Shown here one piece after another: positions 24,410 through 32,765 of a stretch of DNA of 64,000 bases. Source of the stretch: Phocaeicola salanitronis DSM 18170 (lineage in GTDB: Bacteria; Bacteroidota; Bacteroidia; Bacteroidales; Bacteroidaceae); the NCBI RefSeq assembly GCF_000190575.1, contig NC_015164.1, positions 3,744,001 through 3,808,000 of the forward strand, in the 5' to 3' direction. The notes below the pieces were generated by a model that was not told the origin of the DNA, made no database searches, and saw only the letters and a list, made by a program, of their open reading frames with translations. Numbering within the stretch: position 1 is the first letter of the stretch; each line of letters begins with the position of its first letter. The position numbers were made by a program, and so were the translations under genes.

Positions 24410-24904
24410 TTAGCTTTCCCAAGTAATATCTAATATTTTTCCTTTATTGTCTGTATGTACTACGACTATTTCATCGGAATTTTCACTATCAATCATGTAA
24501 TCCCAAACAGCATAGTGATTATCGCCGGGATAAAAACTAATTCTCTCCACCCTCTGTAGCAACAAGGATAGAAACTGTTCTTCCCTTGTTTTTGTGGAAT
24601 CAGCATTTGGCAATAAATCATCAACATTATCACCCCATTCGTCAAGATGCCAACGGACATATTCATTCGTTGTGCCACCATCTTCATAATCCTTTAATAT
24701 GGATTTATCTATTTCTGTCTTGTATTTAAGAAGGTTGGAAAGATAGCCTTCCAGTTCTGCCGACCAATCCTTGGGGTTGCCTTCATAATTGCAGAAGTCC
24801 AAATCCAATTCGGCATCCTTGTTACAAATCATTACATGACCTTCAAAATAGTCCTCTTCCTTATTATCTACTTCACCGAAATAAGTAATATTCTTCTTGC
24901 TCAT
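24410..24904 (-). CDS. DUF2004-type protein
   Basis: This 164-residue acidic cytoplasmic protein has the start YFGEVDNKEEDYFEGHV, a middle WSAELEGYLSNLLKYKTEID and a C-terminal beta-rich FYPGDNHYAVWDYMIDSENS, which fit the DUF2004 family seen in immunity neighbourhoods. It is the first gene downstream of promoter copy 8 and the long-form repeat, with the start about 30 nt beyond the repeat. Confidence 0.65.
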   Translation of the reverse strand: MSKKNITYFGEVDNKEEDYFEGHVMICNKDAELDLDFCNYEGNPKDWSAELEGYLSNLLKYKTEIDKSILKDYEDGGTTNEYVRWHLDEWGDNVDDLLPNADSTKTREEQFLSLLLQRVERISFYPGDNHYAVWDYMIDSENSDEIVVVHTDNKGKILDITWES

Positions 24905-24936
24905 ATTCTTTTGTTTTTAATTAATTGCGACTAATT

Positions 24937-25015
24937 TGTTTATAAATACACCTGTAGGTATAGGATATTTCGATAACCGACACCTGGCAGGTGTGTTTCC
25001 TAATCTCTAATAGCA
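24937..25015 (-). repeat. Long-form boundary repeat, copy 2
   Basis: Near-identical to 2422-2500, including the ACACCTGGCAGGTGT palindrome. Confidence 0.65.
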
Positions 25016-25084
25016 ACACCCGTCAGATGTCAGACATTCCGCTAACCCACGCCATGCGGGGCGTATATCCTGACCTCCATGCCC

Positions 25085-25114
25085 CAAAGATACGAAAAGA
25101 ATCCAAGAAACAAA
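25085..25114 (-). promoter_or_regulatory. Reiterated array promoter, copy 8
   Basis: TTTG (25114-25111), 18 nt, TATCTTTG (25092-25085) on the minus strand. The -7 box differs by one base from the other copies but still matches TAnnTTTG. Confidence 0.75.
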
Positions 25115-25178
25115 CCAAACGGTTTGGAAAAGTCGCAAAAGATTTTTCAGGAGGGAGAGAAAGGATGCCGGAGGGCAT

Positions 25179-25202
25179 AAAAAAAGCCTGAACGGGTCAG
25201 GC
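25179..25202 (-). terminator. Rho-independent terminator of TetR copy 3
   Basis: GCCTGA-CCCGT-TCAGGC plus seven T on the minus strand. Confidence 0.9.
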
Positions 25203-25808
25203 TTTAATCAGCGAATAGATGAAGCGGAGCTTGCGGGAGAGTTCCCCCGTGTCCAGCCCGGAGAGGAAAGCCTGCTCGAAAGACAAGCCGTAGAATACCT
25301 CGCGGAACATGGCGACGGTTTCCTCCGTGTCCACCTCCGCGCGGATTTCGCCCGACGACTTCGCTTGCTCAATGATGTCGCGCCACAACTTCCGGTCTTT
25401 CTCGAACAGGGCGGCGAACTTCGCCCCGGCATCGGGGTAATACTGCCGCACTTGCATCAGCAGGTGGAAGTAGTAGAAGTTGTAGCTGCATCCCTGCGGG
25501 TTGTTCCCGTCGTCCAATAAGCCCACGATGCGGCGCATGGTCTTTTCCACGCTCTCCACGTGGTGGTCGATGAACTCCAGCAGCGTGCCGCCCCGGAAGC
25601 TGAACTTGTTGGCGGGGTCTTGCGTGGCGAAGATGTACTTGTCCACCACCGCCACGAACAGGTCTTGCTTGAAGGAGTAGTAATAAATCAGCCCCGGCTT
25701 GGACAGCCCGCAGGCTTTGGCGATAGTCACCAGACTTGCCTTCTCGTAGTTCATCTTGGCGAACACCCGCAAGGCGTTCTCCAGCACTTCTTCCCGGTTT
25801 GTTATCAT
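25197..25808 (-). CDS. TetR/AcrR family transcriptional regulator, copy 3
   Basis: This 203-residue protein differs from copy 1 at the recognition helix (GLSKPGLIYYY instead of GLSKWGLIYYY) and at one other site (EQAKSSG instead of ERAKSSG). Pro at that position is common in TetR proteins, so this copy may keep the ancestral DNA-reading helix. Its upstream palindrome has decayed (plus-strand ATTGTGTTTATGGCAAG), so copies may differ in autoregulation. Confidence 0.85.
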   Translation of the reverse strand: MITNREEVLENALRVFAKMNYEKASLVTIAKACGLSKPGLIYYYSFKQDLFVAVVDKYIFATQDPANKFSFRGGTLLEFIDHHVESVEKTMRRIVGLLDDGNNPQGCSYNFYYFHLLMQVRQYYPDAGAKFAALFEKDRKLWRDIIEQAKSSGEIRAEVDTEETVAMFREVFYGLSFEQAFLSGLDTGELSRKLRFIYSLIKA

Positions 25809-25871
25809 AAGCGTAAGGGGTTTATGTTTTTAATTCACGAAGGTAGGGAAATATTGTGTTTATGGCAAGCA

Positions 25872-26396
25872 TTATACCACTATTTCCATAAGCAACAGAT
25901 AGAAAGTCGCGAACAGGACAATCAGGGAAACGACATAGATGCCGTAATAGAGCAGATACTTTTTCTCTTTGTCAAACTTGGCGAAATACTTCTCGTATTT
26001 GTCGTTCTTGAATAAGAATATTTCATTGATATAATATCCGCATACCCCGATGACTATGAGTAATGGGAAGAAAATGATGTCGTTTTCCAAAATAATACGC
26101 ACTAATTGTACCCTTAGTATCTTGGAGCAGACAAGACAGGCAAGACTGAATATCCAAAGGCTGATGATATATGGGGTGCTAAGTGCCCTACTGCTGTAAG
26201 GAAGATAGATGCCTTTATCCATTCCGGCTTCTTCTGTTTTCTTACCAATCGAAACTAACCATTTTATGTAGCGGTTGTCCCATTTCAAGAGGCTTAGCCA
26301 ATACAAAGGGTTTAGCATCCTCCAACAAAGGATGAACAGCAGCTTGTAAGTGCAGTAATAATTGATATTGTAATATTTCTCCAATAATTTTATCAT
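25872..26396 (-). CDS. LLEKYYNI-family membrane protein, paralogue 4 of 4
   Basis: This 174-residue protein is closely similar to the 17441-17965 paralogue (same NPLYWLSLLKWDNRYIKW and KYEKYFAKFDKEKKYLLYYG). Differences concentrate in the second membrane region (LSTPYIISLWIFSLACLVCS versus LITPFIIICWIFSLVCLACT), which may be the toxin-facing part. It is followed by TetR copy 3. Confidence 0.72.
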   Translation of the reverse strand: MIKLLEKYYNINYYCTYKLLFILCWRMLNPLYWLSLLKWDNRYIKWLVSIGKKTEEAGMDKGIYLPYSSRALSTPYIISLWIFSLACLVCSKILRVQLVRIILENDIIFFPLLIVIGVCGYYINEIFLFKNDKYEKYFAKFDKEKKYLLYYGIYVVSLIVLFATFYLLLMEIVV

Positions 26397-26401
26397 GCCG
26401 T

Positions 26402-26446
26402 TAATGGTTCAGCAGGGAACGGCTTGTCCGTTGTCCCAGTTTGTTA
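26402..26446 (-). repeat. attC-like cassette boundary site
   Basis: GCAGGGAACGG/CCGTTGTCCCAG stem, TAATGG and GTTAG ends. It supplies the TAA stop of the next gene. Confidence 0.8.
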
Positions 26447-27550
26447 GAAACTTATTTTCTTCCTTTTTAGTATATCTGCCAACCAATTAGGAACAAACTC
26501 TTTCGCCCTTGGGCATATATTAAAATCATCCGCAAAATCATAGTCATCAAATGCTTTTTGTAGGACCTCCACCCTTACATCATAGTTGAACTCTTTCACA
26601 AAATCACCGTTTTTATTCACCGTCATTTTCAGTTCATAAAATCCCCCTTCTTCTTTTTTACTTTCGTACATTTCCTTTTTAATATCCCATATAAAGTTGT
26701 CAATATACATTAACACGGTAACACTCAGATTACAATCGTGTATTACACCATCTTTACAATACGAAACTTTATCATAGCTAACTTTAGAAACTCTATAAGC
26801 ATCAAAAATAAAAACATCCCATTCTGCGTAGGATAATATTTTAGTGAAAATATTTTCCAACTGATTGAATAATGACATGACTTTATCATTATTCACATAT
26901 TCATGTGTTTGCGTTCTTGGCTGTTCCAGAGTTTTGTATATAGGTCGCTCGATTTTATAGTCATTTGTCAGCATCTTGTCTTTATCAAATGCCGTTGATG
27001 AACATTCTGTAAGATACCAGTTCCAAAACTCTTTGTTACGCTCATTATCAATAGAATCTAAATCTACAATACCGCCATTATATACTAAACTTGCGAGGAA
27101 AGCGGTATCCCATTCGTCCGGGTCTTCTATTTCTTCTTCAGAATCATAATCACTGATAACCATATCTGCATCTGAGCCGGCATCATAAGCAGCATGAACA
27201 GCTACCTTAGCAGCAAACACGGCTGTAATATCATCTTCCATATAATTATCAGCAAACACGTCCAAATGTTCGGCATCTTCCAACAATTCCTTTTTACTCG
27301 TTTGTTCCAGCAAGTATTTCTCTGTTTTCTTTATCAGCCCGATTATTTCCGTATCATTCCTGAAAAAGTCATTCCATATCGGATATACTTTCAACGCACA
27401 TAAGATACTTATTCTCCCAATAACACACGGTTTATTGATGGCTTGTAGTATCGCACGCCTTGTAGAAAGAGACAAATGCCCTTTGTCTGAATGATTGACT
27501 TCATCCAAACCTTTGCTTATCAAAGAGGTTATCGTTTCTGTATATTTCAT
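26444..27550 (-). CDS. Imm5-like plus YezG-like two-domain immunity protein
   Basis: This 368-residue cytoplasmic protein has an all-helical N-terminal part (about 1-200; GHLSLSTRRAILQAI, then helices with DITAVFAAKVAVHAAYDAG) that fits Imm5. The C-terminal domain (about 225-368), with KKEEGGFYELKMTVNKNGDF followed by VKEFNYD and PNWLADILK, fits the YezG/DUF600 immunity fold. The same architecture is found at 29810-30892. Two immunity domains in one chain could neutralise two toxins. Confidence 0.75.
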   Translation of the reverse strand: MKYTETITSLISKGLDEVNHSDKGHLSLSTRRAILQAINKPCVIGRISILCALKVYPIWNDFFRNDTEIIGLIKKTEKYLLEQTSKKELLEDAEHLDVFADNYMEDDITAVFAAKVAVHAAYDAGSDADMVISDYDSEEEIEDPDEWDTAFLASLVYNGGIVDLDSIDNERNKEFWNWYLTECSSTAFDKDKMLTNDYKIERPIYKTLEQPRTQTHEYVNNDKVMSLFNQLENIFTKILSYAEWDVFIFDAYRVSKVSYDKVSYCKDGVIHDCNLSVTVLMYIDNFIWDIKKEMYESKKEEGGFYELKMTVNKNGDFVKEFNYDVRVEVLQKAFDDYDFADDFNICPRAKEFVPNWLADILKRKKISF

Positions 27551-27565
27551 CGCAATAATTGTTTC

Positions 27566-27612
27566 TAATGGTTTGACAAGGAGCTGCGTTTAACAGCTGA
27601 CTTGGCTTGTTA
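27566..27612 (-). repeat. attC-like cassette boundary site
   Basis: Near-identical to 21457-21503: ACAAG/CTTGG and AGCTGC/ACAGCT arms, TAAT and GTTAG ends. Confidence 0.8.
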
Positions 27613-27621
27613 GTAACTTCA

Positions 27622-28518
27622 TTAATCCCACATAAATCCCCCTAAAAAAGTAAGACCGTTATAATTATCCAATTCTTCAATATAGTTTTTGGGTTTATTC
27701 CCGTTACGGAATAATTCTTTTTTGAAAATGAATATTTTTTGGTCTTTTTTCTTATCACGAAAGCCATTAGGGATATAGCAGAACGCACAATTTGCCATTC
27801 TAATTTTTTGCTTTTCCAAAGTAAAATCTACTGCATCATATAAAAATTCATCCTTAATAACGTTCCGTACTAATTCTTTGGCTTCAATTATGTTATCTGC
27901 AAATTCTATGTGCAAAAATTCTGGATAGTAAAAATTTATCCCTAAATCCTTACAAAACTGGCATCTTAACATTGGACTTGGACGTTTTTTTATTTCTCCA
28001 TTATTGAATTTACGCAATTCTTCAAGATATTCATCTTGATTGAAGTATTGCATAAATTCATCTTTACTTTTATGCGTTATTCCAACCCAAGTTAAATTGC
28101 GCAACCCAGCTAAGGAAGTTGATACACCTTCTATTTCGTCTGCTTGAAAATCAAATGTTCCTAAGAAAAACATACTTTTAGCCTTTTTTGCCTGAGTACG
28201 TGTTATATCTTCTCCAGTATTATAACAGATAGCGGCATTTGCTTTTTGTATGTTTTGCTCTTTACAAAGTTGCATTACTTTTTCTGTTTTAGCTGGTATC
28301 ATTTTAACCAATTCATCTATACCACATGCTGAAAATTTCGTTACCAAAAAATCTTCATCATAACTTGATATATTAAGTTCTTTGCAGAATTGACAACTTA
28401 ACTCTAAATTATCTTCGTCATGTTCTGCCCACCATTGACGGAATTTTGATTGATCTATATAAGTTTCAAATTCAGCATTTGAATGAAACTGTCCAATCCA
28501 AATATAAACTTTACTCAT
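27622..28518 (-). CDS. Tandem Imm22 immunity protein
   Basis: This 298-residue protein is built of two Imm22-type repeats. The first (about 1-130) has WIGQFHSNAEFETYI, LSCQFCKELNISSYDEDFL and an ICYNTGE loop. The second (about 135-298) has TWVGITHKSKDEFMQYFNQD, CQFCKDLGINFYYPEFL and CAFCYIPNG. The repeated CxFCK motif suggests a conserved structural Cys pair. It is cytoplasmic. Imm22 proteins usually have one domain, so this is an internal duplication with diverged halves. Confidence 0.82.
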   Translation of the reverse strand: MSKVYIWIGQFHSNAEFETYIDQSKFRQWWAEHDEDNLELSCQFCKELNISSYDEDFLVTKFSACGIDELVKMIPAKTEKVMQLCKEQNIQKANAAICYNTGEDITRTQAKKAKSMFFLGTFDFQADEIEGVSTSLAGLRNLTWVGITHKSKDEFMQYFNQDEYLEELRKFNNGEIKKRPSPMLRCQFCKDLGINFYYPEFLHIEFADNIIEAKELVRNVIKDEFLYDAVDFTLEKQKIRMANCAFCYIPNGFRDKKKDQKIFIFKKELFRNGNKPKNYIEELDNYNGLTFLGGFMWD

Positions 28519-28552
28519 ATCTTTTATAATTTATTGGTCGTTCAATTGCTAC

Positions 28553-28598
28553 TAATGGTTTAGCGGGAAACGCTGTTAAGCGTTATCCCGGTTTGTTA
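28553..28598 (-). repeat. attC-like cassette boundary site
   Basis: GCGGG/CCCG and ACGCT/AGCGT arms with a GTTA loop, TAATGG and GTTAG ends. It is one of the clearest copies. Confidence 0.85.
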
Positions 28599-28606
28599 GT
28601 AAAATA

Positions 28607-28677
28607 TTATACCCATTCTAATATTGGGTTAGGTCTATGAACAAGATACCATCTATTACCCGGAATTGAAAATATCA
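28607..28677 (-). pseudogene. 3' remnant of a lost cassette gene
   Basis: A short frame (MIFSIPGNRWYLVHRPNPIL then EWV and stop) lies directly upstream of the boundary site, where a gene end is expected, and has no matching 5' part. Its place next to the GC-rich gene at 28711 suggests replacement of an older cassette gene. Confidence 0.4.
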
Positions 28678-28710
28678 TTCCTGAATGCAATTTCGTTCAA
28701 GTTCCTCTTT

Positions 28711-29688
28711 TTACAATCCACAACGCCTCCACCTGTCTGTCCGCATCTGTACTGCATCGATTTTCCATGCTTCCCCCACACGTTTCATCCAGAAACGATA
28801 GTCGAGATTGATTCTTTCATCCTGCGCATAGATGTAAAGTTTGTTGCGGGAAACCTGTTCGGCATCAACCAGGCGGAAGGCGGCATACGTTCCCTCTGGA
28901 GAAAGCGACAAAGCGAGCGGTCGATACCCCATCCGTGGCTTCTCGGATACATACTGCTGCCAGATCTGCTGCAACTTCGGTCGCACATCCGGCGCATCAA
29001 AACCTGCCTGGTCGGTATATTTTTCCCATTGAGTCATGGCGGCAAAGAAAGCATACAGCACCTGTTCCGTCTGATGAACCGCATCAGCGTCCACCTCCGG
29101 CTTCTTCTTTGCCTGGTTCCGTTGCAACGAGGCGAACAGCTCCATCTGCTCCTGGGTAAAGAGGTCGCCAGGACACAAGGAAAGGCGTTTATTGAAAGCA
29201 ATGCCAAGCACCCCTTCATAGGTGATCTGAGTTTGTCGAACATGCAAATGATTCAGCTTCGGAAGCTGAGCAGCCCGATGCAACCCCTCATCGTCCAGCG
29301 ACGTGGCGCTCAAGTCCAACAGAGCCACCTTACTTGCCTGCATTATGGACAACCCCTTTCCCGTAATTGCAGGATTTCCTGCCAAGAGCAGATACTCCAA
29401 AGCGGGCATGGTGGCAAATACCGCAAAGCATGCGTCGGTAAGCTCCGCATATTCGATCCCTACATTGACCATTTTCTTGGCACCAGCCAACGGTTGAACC
29501 TGTTCGTCTGTCAAAGGGTAATGCTTGACATGAAATCCCACCAAAGCAGGATAAGCGCCAATCTGTTGCATCACCTCCACAGACAGTTCGGGCATGAGCA
29601 TCACCTTATCGCCATCAAAAATCAGTTTGCCGTCCTCCCAGCCTATGGTACGTGCTCGTTTGGGAAAAGAAGTAAGTTCTTTTATCAT
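28711..29688 (-). CDS. LRR plus NTF2-like immunity protein
   Basis: The 325-residue product has LRR-type units in about residues 40-170 (LVGFHVKHYPLTDEQVQPLA, LEYLLLAGNPAITGKGL, VALLDLSATSLDDEGL, LNHLHVRQTQITYEGV) and an NTF2-like domain in about 205-325 (VLYAFFAAMTQWEKYTDQ, FRLVDAEQ, YRFWMKRVGEAWKIDAVQMR). NTF2-fold proteins are common immunity proteins. Its GC content is clearly higher than surrounding cassettes, a sign of separate origin. It is cytoplasmic. Confidence 0.7.
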   Translation of the reverse strand: MIKELTSFPKRARTIGWEDGKLIFDGDKVMLMPELSVEVMQQIGAYPALVGFHVKHYPLTDEQVQPLAGAKKMVNVGIEYAELTDACFAVFATMPALEYLLLAGNPAITGKGLSIMQASKVALLDLSATSLDDEGLHRAAQLPKLNHLHVRQTQITYEGVLGIAFNKRLSLCPGDLFTQEQMELFASLQRNQAKKKPEVDADAVHQTEQVLYAFFAAMTQWEKYTDQAGFDAPDVRPKLQQIWQQYVSEKPRMGYRPLALSLSPEGTYAAFRLVDAEQVSRNKLYIYAQDERINLDYRFWMKRVGEAWKIDAVQMRTDRWRRCGL

Positions 29689-29737
29689 CGTTCTATCATT
29701 TTAAGGTAATCTTTGTTCATAGACTTTCTGTTTTTGC

Positions 29738-29781
29738 TAATGATTCAGCAGGGAACGGCTTGCCGTTATCCTGCGCTGTTA
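29738..29781 (-). repeat. attC-like cassette boundary site
   Basis: GCAGG/CCTGC and ACGGC/GCCGT arms with a two-base loop; TAATGA and GTTAG ends. Confidence 0.75.
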
Positions 29782-29809
29782 GCGAAATTATTTTATATAC
29801 TCACAGAAA

Positions 29810-30892
29810 CTAAGTCAAGTACAGCTTTCTACTTCCAACTATTTTCCTTAACCACTTAGGGGTATATTCTATACTTCGTGGAAATTTGGTGTAAAAGCTC
29901 AAAATCCAATCTAATTCCTGAAAATAACTTGGAATTTCATCCCAATTATCATAATTAAAATCCAAATTGTAAGAACTATTTGAGTTAATGACCATTTTTA
30001 GAGAGAACCAAGCTCCTTCCTTTGGATAATACATATACATTTCTTTTCGTTTCAATCTAAATTCCTTACATATATTAATGGTCGCCATCGTCCCTATTTT
30101 TATCTTATCTCCAGTAGAAGAATGTATATTTAACATACTGCTGGTGCATGATACAAATAAAACATCTATAAAACCCCATTTCATCCCAGAGGGTATTTGA
30201 AGTAAAATAGCATCTCTAATATCATCAAAAGATATTCTTTTATTTGTTTTTACTAAATCTAATTGACGACGGACAGGTATGTCAATTAAAGGAGTTGCAC
30301 TTTTGCATACTGGCAATGACTGGTATTTGACATTTGGATTTTGAGAAACTTCCAATACCATTTTTACATACCACAACCAATATTCCTTACGTTTCTCTAC
30401 ATCCCCTGTTTCCACGAAAGGATTGCTGCCAGAGCAAGCTATCGAGCATATAAAATCCGCATTCCAGCTTTCGGGGTCGAAAGCGTCATCATCCTCGCCG
30501 TTATAATCCTCTATTGCCAATATGGAGACTGCATCGTAACGGATGGCATATCCCAAAGTAATAATAGCCCAGTTTACCATATCTTCGGGGTTTTCGATAG
30601 TTTGTTCCGCATAATTGCGCAACCGCTCTACTGAAGCTGATATATTCTCGACATCACCCTTATTTTTATACAGGTAACGGTCTATATCAAACAAAACACC
30701 ATACAACAGGTTTTCCGCACCAAAATTCTCCGGGAAGCAAGAACAGGCTTTCTTGCAACACTCGCACAACACTTTTTGTACCGTCCGTGTGCTTCCTATT
30801 TGCTTCATCAAATCAACTCGATAGGGCAAAGGCAAATGCCCCATACTGTTTTGATTGATTATTTCTTTCAGTTTTTCTATTTGCTGTATCAT
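29810..30892 (-). CDS. Imm5-like plus YezG-like two-domain immunity protein, paralogue
   Basis: The 360-residue product has an Imm5-type N-terminal part (MGHLPLPYRVDLMKQIG, Cys-rich CECCKKACSCF, then helices to about 195) and a YezG-like C-terminal part (about 215-360; WGFIDVLFVSC, AWFSLKMVINSNSSYNLDFN, YTPKWLRKIVG). It shares architecture and the GHLxL start with 26444-27550 but is well diverged in sequence, as expected for different toxin specificities. Confidence 0.75.
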   Translation of the reverse strand: MIQQIEKLKEIINQNSMGHLPLPYRVDLMKQIGSTRTVQKVLCECCKKACSCFPENFGAENLLYGVLFDIDRYLYKNKGDVENISASVERLRNYAEQTIENPEDMVNWAIITLGYAIRYDAVSILAIEDYNGEDDDAFDPESWNADFICSIACSGSNPFVETGDVEKRKEYWLWYVKMVLEVSQNPNVKYQSLPVCKSATPLIDIPVRRQLDLVKTNKRISFDDIRDAILLQIPSGMKWGFIDVLFVSCTSSMLNIHSSTGDKIKIGTMATINICKEFRLKRKEMYMYYPKEGAWFSLKMVINSNSSYNLDFNYDNWDEIPSYFQELDWILSFYTKFPRSIEYTPKWLRKIVGSRKLYLT

Positions 30893-30910
30893 ATCGGTTT
30901 CTGTTTTCGC

Positions 30911-30954
30911 TAATGGTTAGCAGGGAACGGCTTGTCCGTTATCCTGCGTTGTTA
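30911..30954 (-). repeat. attC-like cassette boundary site
   Basis: GCAGG/CCTGC and ACGG/CCGT arms; TAATGG and GTTAGC ends. It is the closest match to 1087-1131. Confidence 0.8.
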
Positions 30955-30967
30955 GCTGTTTTTTTAG

Positions 30968-31693
30968 TCAAAAGTCATGTAACACAAACAGACTTTTAAC
31001 AAAATAATTTTCTACTGTCCATACGGCATAATATCCACCTGCACCGTCACTGTTTTGTGTGCTGATGAACAGTGTATTTCCTTTACCCAATGCCACGCCA
31101 ACATTATTCGGGCTTGGTTCATACAGATGCGCTATATATACTGTTGGAAATTTCAATATTCCGGCAGGATGCTTGACAGTAATAGACGCGTATTCTTCAT
31201 GCGGCATATTATTTTCTATGCCTATCAAGTCAGAACAACCGTCAATGCTCCGAACAAAACCTGTTTCCAAATCGCAAACAATGGTGTGTCTTTGGGGATT
31301 AAAATCTTGGAAGCCTATTTCTACGGTTAATGTGTCGTTGGCATATACAAGATAATTATCCGTACTTTGCGGCTGTTTCTTCAATTGTGGTAAATCTGCC
31401 AAATAACGGATGCGGCTTTTATGAATTTCTCCTATATGGGTATTTCCATTCGGGCAAGTCTTGGTTATACCCGTTTCTGTTCCATATTCTACGCTATGCC
31501 ATTCTTTATGGCTCTTTTGTGCATCCCAATCAACAAACACATGATTATCCAATAATTTGCCTATTACTGTTCCACTTGTGTCACGTACATTTGTATATCC
31601 GTCCACATCCTGAATGACACCAAAGAAACGCTGTTGTGCTTGTGTAGGCAGACAAAGCAGAAATGCCAATATATAGAAAATAATCTTTTTCAT
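30968..31693 (-). CDS. Secreted SH3-domain protein
   Basis: This 241-residue protein has a cleavable signal peptide (ILAFLLCLPTQAQ) and an N-terminal bacterial SH3 domain (about 24-90; IQDVDGYTNVRDTSGTVIGK, then WHSVEY). The C-terminal part is a beta-rich domain with YLVYANDTLTVEIGFQDFNP and GVALGKGNTLFISTQNSDG. The expected location is the periplasm. It shares the SH3 module, in the opposite position, with the 13632-14393 product. Confidence 0.7.
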   Translation of the reverse strand: MKKIIFYILAFLLCLPTQAQQRFFGVIQDVDGYTNVRDTSGTVIGKLLDNHVFVDWDAQKSHKEWHSVEYGTETGITKTCPNGNTHIGEIHKSRIRYLADLPQLKKQPQSTDNYLVYANDTLTVEIGFQDFNPQRHTIVCDLETGFVRSIDGCSDLIGIENNMPHEEYASITVKHPAGILKFPTVYIAHLYEPSPNNVGVALGKGNTLFISTQNSDGAGGYYAVWTVENYFVKSLFVLHDF

Positions 31694-31707
31694 GCTTCTA
31701 TTACAGC

Positions 31708-31755
31708 TAATGGTTTGGTGAGGAACAGCGTTTAGCTGTTATCTCGACCTTGTTA
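31708..31755 (-). repeat. attC-like cassette boundary site
   Basis: GGTGAG/CTCGACC and ACAGC/GCTGT arms; TAATGG and GTTATG ends. Confidence 0.8.
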
Positions 31756-31775
31756 TGAACTTTACTTATCACACA

Positions 31776-32699
31776 TTATTCCAGATAATAATCAATTATA
31801 GATAGCCTCTTGTTTAACTGACAGTTAATAACATAATCAGGTAAAACATTTGGAGCCAAGAAAATGATTGTAATATATCCTTTGTCAACAATGATTTTAT
31901 CAATAGACAAATCCCCACAAAGTAAGTTGGTTTGTTCCACAAGATCATGTTTGGAAACATTATCTGTTTGAGAAAACACATCTTTTGTTAGTTTCTTACT
32001 TAGTCGAATTTTCATTTTATCCAATTCTTCAGGTTTAAGAATAGATAGCCATTTATCTATTTCTGTCTGTGGACTATCTGGAGAGTATGCAAGTTCTACA
32101 TTCAATTTTTTCCCTGACAAATCAACCTCAAAAACCTTATTGGAGGTTGATTTTTGCTCAGAAGATTCTTTTTTGCAATCAACAGATTGTAAGATATTAT
32201 CTAACACTTCTGGGCTTGGCGCAACAAATGTTATTTTCTTATCTCCTTGTCGAATAAAAAAGGATGACAGACTTGTATTTATCCTTAATGTATATAAACA
32301 ATATGTACCTCTAATCCAAATAGGGAAATAATCACGTATCTTCAAATAGTTAAATTTCCGTATTGAGTATGTATTTTTAGATTTTGTTGAAATCCATAAG
32401 GCTAATTCTATAAGTAGAAAATTAGAAGATTCTTCAAGAAAAAGATCCCCGTCATTATAGTAAACAGGAGGATCAAATAAATGTTTATCAGTATTCTTAA
32501 TTAAATAAACATACTTATCATCGGCTCCAAATGAAAACATTATGCCATTCTCCCGGACAGACAAATCCATGAAACCTTCAAGCTGCAAATTATGAAGTAT
32601 CATAATATTTTGCTCGCCATGCAACTTGTTAATATCCATTTGTGTGGAAATTGTTTGTAATAATGTGTGACAATGTTTTATAAAATCATTTGCTTCCAT
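31776..32699 (-). CDS. Cytoplasmic cassette protein, unrecognised
   Basis: This 307-residue protein has no signal peptide. The N-terminal half is helical then beta-rich (IMFSFGADDKYVYLIKNTD), a middle linker is rich in Ser, Lys and Glu (KKESSEQKSTSNK), and the C-terminal half looks like a second domain (LSGKKLNVELAYSPDSPQTE, LSIDKIIVDKGYITIIFLAP). I do not recognise either domain. It is a single-gene cassette between sites 31708 and 32721. Confidence 0.55.
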   Translation of the reverse strand: MEANDFIKHCHTLLQTISTQMDINKLHGEQNIMILHNLQLEGFMDLSVRENGIMFSFGADDKYVYLIKNTDKHLFDPPVYYNDGDLFLEESSNFLLIELALWISTKSKNTYSIRKFNYLKIRDYFPIWIRGTYCLYTLRINTSLSSFFIRQGDKKITFVAPSPEVLDNILQSVDCKKESSEQKSTSNKVFEVDLSGKKLNVELAYSPDSPQTEIDKWLSILKPEELDKMKIRLSKKLTKDVFSQTDNVSKHDLVEQTNLLCGDLSIDKIIVDKGYITIIFLAPNVLPDYVINCQLNKRLSIIDYYLE

Positions 32700-32720
32700 A
32701 TCTTGTTTTTTAATTGTTCA

Positions 32721-32765
32721 TAATGGTTAGAAAGGAGCATCGTCAGATGCTATCTTTCGTTGTTA
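32721..32765 (-). repeat. attC-like cassette boundary site
   Basis: GAAAG/CTTTC and GCATC/GATGC arms with a GTCA loop. It differs from 603-647 by one base, although the two sites lie 32 kb apart. Confidence 0.85.

Larger units (their letters stand above)
24934..25870 (-). mobile_element. TetR-terminator-promoter module, copy 3
   Basis: Same composition and length as copy 1 at 2418-3357, including the long-form boundary repeat. The TetR upstream palindrome is eroded. Confidence 0.7.

Noticed and set aside
28666..29709. 347-residue plus-strand frame
   Set aside because: It mirrors the GC-rich LRR/NTF2 gene on the minus strand, has no promoter or recognisable domain and runs against the array direction.
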